This document shows, in pieces, positions 37,267 to 46,230 of a stretch of DNA of 64,000 nucleotides. Made by a program: the position numbers and the translations under genes. The number at the start of each line of letters is the position of its first letter. The first letter of the stretch is position 1. The notes under the pieces were generated by a model. The model had not been told where the DNA came from, ran no database searches, and was given only the letters and a program-made list of their open reading frames with translations. Origin of the DNA: Sphingobium sp. AP50 (GTDB taxonomy: Bacteria; Pseudomonadota; Alphaproteobacteria; Sphingomonadales; Sphingomonadaceae); the NCBI RefSeq assembly GCF_900109095.1, contig NZ_FNYZ01000024.1:1-64000 (forward strand), read 5' to 3'.

Positions 37267-37589
37267 TGCTGACGGCGGGTCTTCTCTATCTGTCGTTGTT
37301 CGCGCTGGCGGCGCGGATGCAGCGGCATCGGCCGGTGCTGCTGGGCGGCTGGCAGAAGCGCGGCTTCGTGCCGCATCTGGAGATGACGGGCTGGACCTGC
37401 TTCGCCCTGTCGCTGCTCAGCCTGTTGCGCCACGCCGACCCCGGCATGGCGCTGGTGGGCTGGGTCGGGCTGCTGGCATTGCTGGGCGGCCTGGTGATGC
37501 TGGGCATGACCTATCGGCCCGCCCTGCCGCGTATCGGCGTGCCCGTTGCATGGGCGATGATCCTGCTGGGGCTGATCCTGCGCGCCTGA
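37263..37589 (+). CDS. DUF3325 small membrane protein of iron-uptake operon
   Basis: A 108-residue protein with three or four hydrophobic helices and the DUF3325-like pattern MQRHRPVLLGGWQKRG and LEMTGWTCFALSLLSLL. The family is encoded with DUF3649 and PepSY proteins in iron-uptake operons. ATG 37263 overlaps the PepSY stop (ATGA). It ends the operon, converging on a histidine kinase gene with 3 bases between the stops, so no separate terminator is visible. Its role is inferred from context. Confidence 0.78.
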   Translation: MMLTAGLLYLSLFALAARMQRHRPVLLGGWQKRGFVPHLEMTGWTCFALSLLSLLRHADPGMALVGWVGLLALLGGLVMLGMTYRPALPRIGVPVAWAMILLGLILRA

Positions 37590-37592
37590 GAC

Positions 37593-38963
37593 TCAGCCCT
37601 TCATCTCGATGGTGGCGATCAGGCCGCCTTCCTCCGCATTACGCAGCCGCACCGATGCTTCGAAACTCATCGCCAGCGAGCGGGCGATGGTCAGGCCGAT
37701 GCCGGTGCCGTTGCGGCCGCCGGGCTGGCTGCTCGGCCCCCTTGTGAAGGGTTCGAACATCTGGTCGATCTGATCGGCGGGAATGCCAGGGCCATGATCG
37801 CGCACATGGATCATCAGTCGACCGGCCGCCTGTTCGCAAGCGATTTCCGCGCAGCCGCCATATTTGACGGCATTGTCGACCAGATTGCCGATGCAGCGGG
37901 TCAGCGCATTGGGCTTCACTCTTACCGTGCCGCCGCATCCCGATACGAAGCGGACCGGTTGCCCCAGATCTTGCGCATCCTCCGCCATGCTGGCGAGCAG
38001 GGAATCGATATCGAGCACGGACCATTCCTCGCGCGCCTCTGTACTGCTGGCGAGGTCCAGCCCCTCCCGCACCAGAGTCTGCATCGCCTGATGATCGGCG
38101 AGCAGCCGGTCGCGCAGCTCGACATTGTCGACCAGTTCGAGCCGCAGCCGCAGCCGGGTGAGCGGGGTCTGAAGATCATGGCTGATCGCCGCAAGCAACT
38201 GGGTACGCTCGGCAAAACCCGCGCGGGCGCGACGCTGCATCAGGTTGAAGGTGGAGAGCGCGGCACGCACCTCCTCCGGCCCGGCCTCCGGCACATCTTC
38301 GGGATCGAGCGACAGCGAAAAGGCCTCCGCCGCCCGCTCCAGCCGGCGCAGCGGCTTTGATACGAAGCGCGCGACCAATATCGCCAGCCCCGCCGAGGCC
38401 GCGATGATGACGATCAGATAGATGGGGTTGAAGATGGTGCTGCCGGGTTTCACGATCCGGGGGAAGGTGAGCGCCATGGCGCGGCGCTGACCGCCGGCGT
38501 CGGTGAAGCGCACGATCCAGCAATCCGGACGCGGCGCGCCGATCAGGCCAGCGGCCCGGTCCTTTTCCTCCTTATGATCGGGAAAGCAAAGGCCAACGGG
38601 CAATTGCGCCGCTTCGGGCTGGGACTGCGGGCCGAAACGATCGGCCAGCGACTTTTCCAGATCGGAATCCGTATCGCTCAGCGCCACGCCTTCGGGTGCG
38701 GGATAGGCGCCGATGATATTATGGTCGGCCATCATCGCTTCGACCCCGGCGGGATCATGGCGCAGCCGGGCGGCGATATCGACCGCGCTGGCGACCACGC
38801 GCTGGCGCCGGACGCGCTCGAAATCATGATGGCGGGCCTGTTCGGCCACCAGTAGCGCGAGGATCGCCGCCACCGACATGCCCAGCGTCAGGATCAGGAA
38901 AATCTGCCCCGCCATCGTGCCGAAGAAGCTGCGCACGCGCCCGATCCAGTGGAGCAGGATCAT
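37593..38963 (-). CDS. Sensor histidine kinase (EnvZ-like)
   Basis: The 456-residue product has membrane helices at about 17-40 and 180-200 enclosing a periplasmic sensor region of about 140 residues, a HAMP segment, the dimerisation box ISHDLQTPLTRLRLRLE with phospho-accepting H262, the N box CIGNLVDNAVKYGG and the G boxes DHGPGIPADQ and GTGIGLTIARSLA. All catalytic features are intact. It overlaps the response-regulator gene by 4 bases. A cysteine pair in the sensor region (LCFP, DCWIV) may form a disulfide. The divergent RND operon is the likely target. Confidence 0.93.
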   Translation of the reverse strand: MILLHWIGRVRSFFGTMAGQIFLILTLGMSVAAILALLVAEQARHHDFERVRRQRVVASAVDIAARLRHDPAGVEAMMADHNIIGAYPAPEGVALSDTDSDLEKSLADRFGPQSQPEAAQLPVGLCFPDHKEEKDRAAGLIGAPRPDCWIVRFTDAGGQRRAMALTFPRIVKPGSTIFNPIYLIVIIAASAGLAILVARFVSKPLRRLERAAEAFSLSLDPEDVPEAGPEEVRAALSTFNLMQRRARAGFAERTQLLAAISHDLQTPLTRLRLRLELVDNVELRDRLLADHQAMQTLVREGLDLASSTEAREEWSVLDIDSLLASMAEDAQDLGQPVRFVSGCGGTVRVKPNALTRCIGNLVDNAVKYGGCAEIACEQAAGRLMIHVRDHGPGIPADQIDQMFEPFTRGPSSQPGGRNGTGIGLTIARSLAMSFEASVRLRNAEEGGLIATIEMKG

Positions 38964-39691
38964 GAATAATCGACCCCGCTGGCCAGCACATAGCCTTCAC
39001 CCCGGACCGTGAGGATCAGTTCGTCACCACCCGATATGGCCGCCAGTTTCTGACGCAGGCGGCTGACCTGAAGATCGATCGAGCGGTCGAACGCGGCAGT
39101 GGCGCGTCGTTCCGGCAGCAAGGTTTCGCGCGCCAGCACGACATTGGGTTCTTCCAGAAAGCGATTGAGCAGGCGGAATTCGGCGGAGGACAACATCACC
39201 AGCTTGTCATCCGGCGCGATCAGCCGCCGCTGTTGCAGGTCGAGCCGCCATGGCCCGAAATGGGCATAGCGCATCGTCGTCGCGCCGCGCAGGGCCGGTT
39301 CGCTGCGCCCACGCCGCAGGAGATTGCGGATGCGGACCAGCAGTTCGCGCGGCTCGAACGGCTTGGTCAGATAATCGTCGGCGCCCAGTTCCAGCCCCAG
39401 TACCCGGTCGATCGCGCTGCCCCGCGCCGTGACCATGATGATCTGCACGTCGGAGCCATCACTGCGCAATTCTCGGCACAAGGACAGGCCGTCCCCATCG
39501 GGCAGGTTGAGATCAAGCACGATCAGGTCGACCGATTCGTCGCGCAGATACTGGCGCAGTTCCGCCAGATTGGACGCACCGAACAGACGATAATTTTCCT
39601 GTCGCAACTGGCCGACGATGAGATCGCGGATATCCGCATCATCATCGACCACGACGATCGTCGCACCACGGGAAGGGGCAAGGTCAGCCAT
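38960..39691 (-). CDS. OmpR/PhoB-family response regulator
   Basis: The 243-residue product has a receiver domain (acidic pocket VVVDDDAD, phosphorylation site IVLD60LNLPDG, lysine in YLTKPFEP) and a C-terminal winged helix with FDRSIDLQVSRLRQKL and VRGEGYVLA, typical of OmpR-like DNA-binding proteins. It is the first gene of a two-gene unit with its kinase. Direct GATAC repeats in 10-bp phase lie 51-76 bases before its start, between it and the divergent efflux operon, and are the obvious candidate binding site. Confidence 0.95.
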   Translation of the reverse strand: MADLAPSRGATIVVVDDDADIRDLIVGQLRQENYRLFGASNLAELRQYLRDESVDLIVLDLNLPDGDGLSLCRELRSDGSDVQIIMVTARGSAIDRVLGLELGADDYLTKPFEPRELLVRIRNLLRRGRSEPALRGATTMRYAHFGPWRLDLQQRRLIAPDDKLVMLSSAEFRLLNRFLEEPNVVLARETLLPERRATAAFDRSIDLQVSRLRQKLAAISGGDELILTVRGEGYVLASGVDYS

Positions 39692-39741
39692 ATTATCGCT
39701 GTAGCGCCGATACAGGGCGAAGTCTGCCCGTCAGGTGCCCT

Positions 39742-39766
39742 GATACAGGCTGATACAAAGCGATAC
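39742..39766 (+). promoter_or_regulatory. Three GATAC direct repeats, 10-bp spacing, probable OmpR-type operator
   Basis: GATAC begins at 39742, 39752 and 39762, one helical turn apart; a fourth GATAC begins at 39709. OmpR-family regulators bind tandem direct repeats spaced 10-11 bp. The array sits between the divergent response-regulator gene and the RND efflux operon, so it may control both. Confidence 0.65.
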
Positions 39767-39963
39767 CGCGCAAAACGCAGGGAGACAGAATGACGACAAG
39801 TTCCTCTTTCCTGTAACAGGCAAACTATCGATGAGGGCAAGGTCGGCAGCCCCCGCCGACGCCAGTCGGAGTGCTCGCCTCGCGTCCAGTCGCATGGTCC
39901 CCTCCCCCCTCCCCCTGCCATGTGCGGGATGTGTGGCGAGGCTCCTTCTGGTCCACCAAGGAT

Positions 39964-41109
39964 ATGCGCCAAAACATGTTTTCGCCCTCTTCCCGCCTGA
40001 GCCTTCGGGTCGCACCGCTGGCTATCTGTATTCTGATCGCTGGTTGCGGAGAGAAGAAGCCGCCGCAAAAGGGGCCGGTGGAAGTGGGCGTCGTGACACT
40101 GACGGCGCAGAATGCGACGGTGTCGAGCGAACTGCCCGGCCGCACCGTTTCGACCATGATGTCGGAAGTGCGGCCGCAGGTGGCGGGGCTGATCCAGAAG
40201 CGGCTGTTTACCGAAGGATCGATGGTGACGGCGGGGCAGCCGCTCTATCAGATCGACGCGCGCCTCTATCGCGCATCGCGTGACGAGGCGGAGGCAACAC
40301 TGGCCAGCGCGCAGGCGACCGCCGTCGCCGCGCAGGCCAAGGCGCAGCGCTATCGCACGCTGGGCGACACCGAGGCGGTAAGCGCGCAGGATCGCGACGA
40401 TGTGATCGCCACCGCCCGGCAGGCGCAGGCATCGGTGATGCAGGCGCGTGCCAGCCTGCAAACCAGCAACGTCAATCTGGAATTCACGCTGGTCCGCGCA
40501 CCGATCAGCGGGCGGATCGGCCGCACGCTCTTCACTCCCGGCGCGCTGGTGACGGCGAGCCAGACCGACCCGCTGACCACGATCCAGCAGCTTGATCCCA
40601 TCTATGTCGACGTGACTCAGTCGAGTTCGCAGATATTGGCGCTTCGCCGGTCGCTGGCGGCCGGCAAGACGTTGGCGGCCAGCGCCACCATCCGGCTGAA
40701 GCTGGACGACGGGACCGACTATCCGCAGGAAGGCCGGATCGAATTTGCCGAGCCGATCGTCGATGTGAACAGCGGCACGGTGACGCTGCGCGCGCGCTTC
40801 CCCAATCCCGACGGGCTGCTGATGCCCGGCATGTTCGTGCGCGTGGTGGCGCCGCAATCGGTGGTGCCCGGCGCCATCCTGGCGCCGCAGCAGGGCATCA
40901 ACCGCGATGCCAAGGGCAATGCGACCGCGCTGGTCGTGACCAAGGCAAACAAGGTCGAGCGGCGCATCGTCACCACCAGCCAGGCGATCGGCGACAAATG
41001 GCTGGTCACGGCGGGGCTGAAGAATGGCGACAAGCTGATCGTCGAAGGCACCGACAAGGTGAAGCCCGACGATATGGTGAAGCCGGTCGCCGTCGCGGCA
41101 TCGAAGTAG
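39964..41109 (+). CDS. RND efflux periplasmic adaptor lipoprotein (AcrA-like)
   Basis: The 381-residue product has a lipobox (ICILIAGCGEKK) and an AcrA/MexA-type body: VRPQVAGLIQKRLFTEGSMVTAGQPLYQID, the lipoyl half, a helical hairpin (about 95-160), LVRAPISGRIGRTLFTPGALV, and the beta-barrel region with GTVTLRARFPNPDGLLMPGMFVRV in its usual place. It links the inner-membrane RND pump to the outer-membrane channel. ATG 39964 has an AAGGA site 2-6 bases upstream, which is close; ATG 39976 is another option. The RND gene follows after 10 bases. Confidence 0.92.
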   Translation: MRQNMFSPSSRLSLRVAPLAICILIAGCGEKKPPQKGPVEVGVVTLTAQNATVSSELPGRTVSTMMSEVRPQVAGLIQKRLFTEGSMVTAGQPLYQIDARLYRASRDEAEATLASAQATAVAAQAKAQRYRTLGDTEAVSAQDRDDVIATARQAQASVMQARASLQTSNVNLEFTLVRAPISGRIGRTLFTPGALVTASQTDPLTTIQQLDPIYVDVTQSSSQILALRRSLAAGKTLAASATIRLKLDDGTDYPQEGRIEFAEPIVDVNSGTVTLRARFPNPDGLLMPGMFVRVVAPQSVVPGAILAPQQGINRDAKGNATALVVTKANKVERRIVTTSQAIGDKWLVTAGLKNGDKLIVEGTDKVKPDDMVKPVAVAASK

Positions 41110-41119
41110 GAGCCGCGCC

Positions 41120-44100
41120 GTGCTGAGCCGTTATTTCATCGACCGGCCGATCTTTGCCTGGGTCATCGCCATCGGCATCATGCTGGCCGGGATCGGCGCC
41201 ATGCTATCGCTGCCGATCGCGCAATATCCCGATATCGCACCGCCGGGCGTGGGCATCAGCGCCACCTATCCGGGCGCATCGGCCGAAACCGTCGAAACCA
41301 GTGTTACGCAGGTCATCGAACAACAGCTGACCGGCATTGACGGGCTGATGTATTTCTCCTCCTCGTCCAGCGCGACGGGGCAATCGCGGATCACCGTGAC
41401 CTTCCAGAAGGGCACGGACCCGGACACTGCACAGGTGCAGGTGCAGAATAAGGTGCAGCAGGCGCTGAGCCGCCTGCCCAGCGCCGTGCAGCAGCAGGGC
41501 CTGTCCGTCACCAAACAGCAGACCGACTTCCTGATGCTGGTCGGCCTGTATGACGAGACGGATACGGCGACGCAGGCGGATATCGCCGACTATCTGGTCA
41601 ATAATTTCCAGGACCCGATCGCCCGCATCGACGGTATCGGCGCCACCCAGATTTTCGGGTCGCAATATGCGATGCGCATCTGGCTGGACCCCTATAAGCT
41701 GGCCGCCGTCAAGCTGATGCCGTCGGACGTGCAGAGCGCGATCTCGGCGCAGAATGTCGAAGTCTCGGCCGGTCAGATCGGCGCCGATCCCGCCCCCGTC
41801 GGGCAGCAGATCAACGCCACGGTCACGGCGCGCGCGCGCCTGCAAACGCCCGACCAGTTCCGCAAGATCATCGTCAAGACCCAGACCGACGGATCGATCG
41901 TCCATCTGTCAGATGTCGCCCGTGTCGAACTGGGCAATGAAAGCTATACCACGTCGGCGCGGCTGAACGGCCATCCGGCGTCCGGCATCGCGCTCCAGCT
42001 CGCGCCGGGCGCCGATGCGCTGAAGACCGCGGAAATGGTCAAGGCCAAGGTTGCCGAGCTGTCGTCCAACCTGCCGCACGGCTACAAGGTCGTCTATCCG
42101 CGCGATACCACGCCCTTCATCAAGCTGTCAGTCGAGGAAGTCATCCAGACGCTGCTGGAAGCGGTGGCGCTGGTCGTCGTGGTGATGTTCATCTTCCTCC
42201 AGAGCTGGCGCGCGACGCTGGTGCCCGCCGTGGCCGTGCCGGTCGTGCTGCTCGGCACCTTCGGCGTGCTGGCCCTGTTCGGCTATTCGATCAACACGCT
42301 GACTTTGTTCGGCATGGTGCTGTCCATCGGCCTGCTGGTCGACGACGCGATCGTCGTGGTCGAAAATGTCGAACGCATCATGGAGGAAGAGGGGCTGTCG
42401 CCCCGCGATGCGACGATCAAGTCGATGGAGGAGATTGGCAGCGCGCTGGTCGGCATCGCCCTGGTCCTGTCCGCCGTGCTGCTGCCCATGGCCTTTTTCG
42501 GCGGGTCCACCGGCGTCATCTATCGCCAGTTTTCCATCACCATCGTCTCCTCGATGCTGTTGTCGGTAGTGGTCGCACTGATCCTGTCGCCCGCCTTGTG
42601 CGCGACGCTGCTGAAGGGATCGGACGAGGAAAAGCGGCACAAGGGATGGGCCGGCAAGTTCAACCGCTGGTTCGAGCGGATGACCGACGGCTATGTGCGC
42701 CGCACCGGCAAGGTGATGCACAGGCGCAAGCTGTTCTGGGGCCTGTATGTCGTGGTGCTGGCGCTGCTGGTGCTGTTGTTCGTGCGGCTGCCCTCCAGCT
42801 TCCTGCCGGTCGAGGATCAGGGACAGGTGATGGTGCAGGTCACGCTGCCCGCCGGCGCCAAGTCCAGCCGCACCAGCGCCGCGATCGACCAGGTGCAGAA
42901 TTATTTCCTGAATGACGAGAAGGACAATGTCGCCTTTGCCTTCATCATGACCGGATTCAGTTTTCAGGGTCAGGGTGAGAATGTCGGGCAGGGCTTCATC
43001 AACCTCGCCCCTTGGGACGATCGCAAGGGCATAGTGAACACCGCCGGGTCGATCGCCGGGCGCGCCACCAAGCAACTGGCGGCGATCCGCGATGCCAAGG
43101 TGCTGGCCATGACCCCGCCCGCCATTCGCGGTCTGGGCCAGTCCAACGGCTTCACCTTCGAACTGCTGAACAGCGGCGGCCTGAGCCGTGACCGCTTCCT
43201 GGAACTGCGCAACCAGTTGATCGCCGCCGCGTCGAAAGACCCGATGCTGGCAGGCGTGCGCGCCGCCACGCTGGAGGATACGCCGCAGCTCAAGGTGAAT
43301 GTGGACGCGGAAAAGCTGGCCGTGCTGGGCCTGACGCAGGCCAATGTCGACGATGTGCTGAGTTCCGCCTGGGGCAGCACCTATGTCAACGACTTCGTCG
43401 ATCGCGGCCGGGTGAAGCGCGTCTATATGCAGGCAGATGCGCCCTATCGCGCGCTGCCCACCGACCTCGACAACTGGATGGTGCGGTCGAGCAGCACGGG
43501 CGAGATGGTGCCCTTCTCCGCCTTTGCCACGACGCAGTGGACGATGGGTCCGTCGACCGTGTCGCGCTTCAACGGCCTGTCCTCCTTCGAGATTCAGGGG
43601 CAGGCCGGTGATGGCGCCAGTTCCGGCGACGCGATGGACCGGATGGTCGAATTGCAGAAGCAGCTTCCGGCCGGGACCAGCTATGCTTGGAGCGGCCTGT
43701 CCTATCAGGAGCAGATTTCCGGGGGACAGGCGCCCTTGCTCTATGCCCTGTCGGTGCTGGTCGTCTTCCTGTGCCTCGCCGCGCTGTATGAAAGCTGGTC
43801 GATCCCGCTGGCGGTGCTGTTCGTCATTCCGCTGGGCCTGATCGGTGCGGTCGTGGCGGTGTGGGGTCGCGGGCTGGAGAATAATATCTTCTTCCAGGTC
43901 GGCCTGCTGACCACCATGGGTCTGGCCGCGAAAAATGCGATCCTGATCGTGGAATTTGCCGAAATGGCGCACAAGCAGGGCAAGAATGCGCTGGAGGCGG
44001 CGCTGGAGGCGGCCAAGCTGCGCTTCCGTCCGATCCTGATGACATCGCTCGCCTTCATCGCCGGCGTCATTCCGCTGGCGACGGCGACCGGTGCGGGCGC

Positions 44101-44272
44101 GCAGAGCCGCGTCGCCATCGGGACTGCGGTGGTGGGCGGCATGACGACGGCGACCTTGCTCGCCATCTTCTATGTGCCGCTCTTCTTCCTAACGATCGCC
44201 CGCCTGTTCGGCAGCGACAAGCCCCATGGCGCACCGCCAGCCACCACGCCCGACGCAGGAGTCCCGGCATGA
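41120..44272 (+). CDS. RND multidrug efflux transporter, HAE1 type (AcrB-like)
   Basis: The 1050-residue inner-membrane proton-driven drug exporter matches AcrB throughout: start LSRYFIDRPIFAWVIAIGIM, the SATYPGASAETVE segment, and GLLVDDAIVVVENVERIM with the proton-relay aspartates D408 and D409. TTMGLAAKNAILIVEFA carries the relay lysine, and PLATATGAGAQSRVAIG is also conserved. All relay residues seen are present. GTG 41120 has TAGGAG upstream. It overlaps the outer-membrane factor gene by 4 bases. The drugs moved cannot be told from sequence. Confidence 0.97.
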   Translation: MLSRYFIDRPIFAWVIAIGIMLAGIGAMLSLPIAQYPDIAPPGVGISATYPGASAETVETSVTQVIEQQLTGIDGLMYFSSSSSATGQSRITVTFQKGTDPDTAQVQVQNKVQQALSRLPSAVQQQGLSVTKQQTDFLMLVGLYDETDTATQADIADYLVNNFQDPIARIDGIGATQIFGSQYAMRIWLDPYKLAAVKLMPSDVQSAISAQNVEVSAGQIGADPAPVGQQINATVTARARLQTPDQFRKIIVKTQTDGSIVHLSDVARVELGNESYTTSARLNGHPASGIALQLAPGADALKTAEMVKAKVAELSSNLPHGYKVVYPRDTTPFIKLSVEEVIQTLLEAVALVVVVMFIFLQSWRATLVPAVAVPVVLLGTFGVLALFGYSINTLTLFGMVLSIGLLVDDAIVVVENVERIMEEEGLSPRDATIKSMEEIGSALVGIALVLSAVLLPMAFFGGSTGVIYRQFSITIVSSMLLSVVVALILSPALCATLLKGSDEEKRHKGWAGKFNRWFERMTDGYVRRTGKVMHRRKLFWGLYVVVLALLVLLFVRLPSSFLPVEDQGQVMVQVTLPAGAKSSRTSAAIDQVQNYFLNDEKDNVAFAFIMTGFSFQGQGENVGQGFINLAPWDDRKGIVNTAGSIAGRATKQLAAIRDAKVLAMTPPAIRGLGQSNGFTFELLNSGGLSRDRFLELRNQLIAAASKDPMLAGVRAATLEDTPQLKVNVDAEKLAVLGLTQANVDDVLSSAWGSTYVNDFVDRGRVKRVYMQADAPYRALPTDLDNWMVRSSSTGEMVPFSAFATTQWTMGPSTVSRFNGLSSFEIQGQAGDGASSGDAMDRMVELQKQLPAGTSYAWSGLSYQEQISGGQAPLLYALSVLVVFLCLAALYESWSIPLAVLFVIPLGLIGAVVAVWGRGLENNIFFQVGLLTTMGLAAKNAILIVEFAEMAHKQGKNALEAALEAAKLRFRPILMTSLAFIAGVIPLATATGAGAQSRVAIGTAVVGGMTTATLLAIFYVPLFFLTIARLFGSDKPHGAPPATTPDAGVPA

Positions 44273-45633
44273 CCCGCGCCCTTCTTCCGCTGAGTGCCGG
44301 GCTGTTGCTGGCCGGGTGCAATATGGCGCCGGATTATGTGCGCCCTGCCCCGCCGGTGCCCGCCACCCTGCCGACCGGTGAAGCCTATGCCGCGCAGGCG
44401 GAGGGTAAGGCCGGTCTGCCCTGGACCGTGCTGGTGCAGGATAGCAAGCTCAAGACGGTTATCGACCGGGCGCTGGCCAATAATCGCGACCTGCGCGCCA
44501 CCCTCGCCAGCGTCCAGTCGGCGCGCGCGCAATATAAGGTGCAGCGGGCAGCGCAATTGCCGACCCTGACCGCCGATGCCGGTGCCAGTTTCGCGCGGCA
44601 GAATGATGCCCGGCAGAATAGCTATAGCGCGGATCTGGGCTTCAGCGCGTTCGAGATCGACCTGTTCGGCCGGGTGCGCAACCTGACGGAATCGGCGCTG
44701 GAAACCTATCTGGCGACCGAGGAAGGCGCGCGATCGACCCGCATCACCCTGATCGCGGAAACCGCGACCGCCTATGCCACGCTGGCGGCGGATCAGGCAT
44801 TGCTGGCGCTGGCACGCCAGACGCAGGCCAGTGCCCAGCGCACGCTGGACCTGACAAAATCGCTCAACACCGCCGGGCTTGCCGGCAAGCTGGACGTGCA
44901 TCAGGCGGAAACCACGGTGGAGCAGGCCGCGTCCGACGTCGCCGCCAATATCACCCAGGTCGCGCAGGACCGCAACGCGCTGGACCTGCTGGCTGGCGCG
45001 CATGTCGAGGATGCCCTGCTGCCCGGTTCGCTCGACAGCCTGATTGCAGGCGTGGCGAAAGTGCCGGCGGGCCTGTCGTCCGACATATTGCTGCAACGGC
45101 CCGACGTGCTGCAGGCCGAACATCAGCTCAAGGCCGCCAATGCGGATATCGGCGCCGCGCGGGCCGCCATGTTCCCGAAGATCAGCCTGACATCGGCGAT
45201 CGGCGTCGCCAGTTCGGCGCTGTCGTCGCTGTTCACCGGCAATGCCTTCACCTGGTCGGCCAGTCCCTCCGCGAGCCTGCCGATCTTCGGCGGCGCGAAC
45301 CGGGGCAATCTGGACTATAGCAAGGCGCAGCGCGACATGTACCTCGCCCAATATGAGCAGGCGATCCAGACGGCGTTCAAGGAAGTCAGCGACGGACTGG
45401 CCCGCGAAGGGACGATCGACGCGCAACAGGCCGCGCAACAGCGGCTGGTCCGCGCCAGCAGCCAGGCCTATGATCTGTCCGATCAACGCTATCGCGCCGG
45501 GATCGACACCTTCCTGACCGCACTGACCAACCAGCGGACGCTCTATTCGGCGCGGCAGTCGGCGATCGCGACCGACCTGGCGCTGGTGAGCAATCGCATC
45601 CTTCTCTATCGGGTGATCGGCGCCGACCAATAG
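44269..45633 (+). CDS. RND efflux outer-membrane factor lipoprotein (NodT/OprM-like)
   Basis: A 454-residue TolC-type channel with lipobox LLLAGCNMAPDYVRP. Repeated family motifs include ALANNRDLRATLASVQSAR, LQRPDVLQAEHQLKAANADI and a C-terminal helical repeat with RAGIDTFLTALTNQRTLYSA. ATG 44269 overlaps the RND stop (ATGA), so adaptor, pump and channel are coupled as one operon. This is the second outer-membrane factor in the window; the first serves the FUSC system. No strong terminator follows, only a small TGCCG/CGGCA hairpin at 45636-45648. Confidence 0.93.
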   Translation: MTRALLPLSAGLLLAGCNMAPDYVRPAPPVPATLPTGEAYAAQAEGKAGLPWTVLVQDSKLKTVIDRALANNRDLRATLASVQSARAQYKVQRAAQLPTLTADAGASFARQNDARQNSYSADLGFSAFEIDLFGRVRNLTESALETYLATEEGARSTRITLIAETATAYATLAADQALLALARQTQASAQRTLDLTKSLNTAGLAGKLDVHQAETTVEQAASDVAANITQVAQDRNALDLLAGAHVEDALLPGSLDSLIAGVAKVPAGLSSDILLQRPDVLQAEHQLKAANADIGAARAAMFPKISLTSAIGVASSALSSLFTGNAFTWSASPSASLPIFGGANRGNLDYSKAQRDMYLAQYEQAIQTAFKEVSDGLAREGTIDAQQAAQQRLVRASSQAYDLSDQRYRAGIDTFLTALTNQRTLYSARQSAIATDLALVSNRILLYRVIGADQ

Positions 45634-46214
45634 GGTGCCGTCACGGCAATCCGTACTGCATCGTATCATTTGATAGGAAGGCCGTTCCGCCCCTTCTCTC
45701 CCCAAATGCTTATGCTATGATGAAGGCATAAAGATTATGGAGAGGGCCATGCTGCTTCTGGCACGGTGTCTGGACTGGATTTGCCGGGCTTTTGCGTCCG
45801 GCGCGCAGGATGCGATGCGTCTTAATCAGCTTATCTGTCCGCTGGCGGCGCAGCGGCACCAGAATGATGGTGCAGCGCGGCGGCCCTAAGCCGTTTTTGC
45901 CTTCATCCACCATTTCTCTGATGGAAGCGTAACGCCCGACCTGCGACTGCCGATCTTCAGCCCGGATCAACCGTTTAACAGCAAAAAAAACGGACCGATC
46001 CGAAGAGCAGCCCGTAAAAGTTTTAGGAGAGGATGCCTGAAAGGCAGGTTCTTTTTGACTTAAGCGCAGGCTTGCCGCAAGTGCGAACGCTCTGTTCGCG
46101 ATTGCAAAATATGCATCCGTAGCGACATGCAACGCTTTCCGTAGCGGAAACCATGATCTCCAACGGGTTGTTCGTGAACGCCGGATTCGCCTTTTTCGTG
46201 CGAATCACCGCGAA
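45634..46214. other. 581-bp region without a convincing large gene
   Basis: Base composition drops here, with A-rich runs (around 45984-45992) that differ from flanking coding DNA. It holds one short open frame with a ribosome-binding site (45749-45889), a GCGAAC/GTTCGC hairpin (46083-46099), a TTTCCG/CGGAAA hairpin (46136-46150) and GCGAATC repeats at the right end. The minus-strand frame across it has no coding features. The content fits regulatory DNA, a small RNA or remains of a lost gene. Confidence 0.5.
45749..45889 (+). CDS. Possible 46-residue small protein
   Basis: ATG 45749 follows GGAGAGG at 6-8 bases, the best ribosome-binding site in this gene-poor region. The short product opens with a hydrophobic helix (MLLLARCLDWICRAF) and becomes polar and basic (PLAAQRHQND), so it might be a small membrane peptide. 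An ATG at 45737 is also in frame. There is no recognisable family. The hydrophobic start and ribosome site are the only support, and it may not be real. Confidence 0.28.
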   Translation: MLLLARCLDWICRAFASGAQDAMRLNQLICPLAAQRHQNDGAARRP

Positions 46215-46230
46215 TCAGGCCTTGATTCGC
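46183..46230. repeat. Clustered GCGAATC inverted and direct repeats at 3' end of MFS gene
   Basis: GGATTCGC (46183-46190), GCGAATCA (46200-46207), GCGAATCA (46210-46217) and TGATTCGC (46223-46230) give two possible hairpins with the same arm sequence. The right one is a perfect 8-bp stem with a 5-base loop and spans the MFS stop codon (46215-46217). On the minus strand they form tandem hairpins after the gene, so termination or RNA stabilisation is likely. Confidence 0.55.

Noticed and set aside
45710..46132. 140-codon minus-strand frame in the gene-poor gap
   Set aside because: No ribosome site, no recognisable motif, and it covers the poly-A tract and hairpins.
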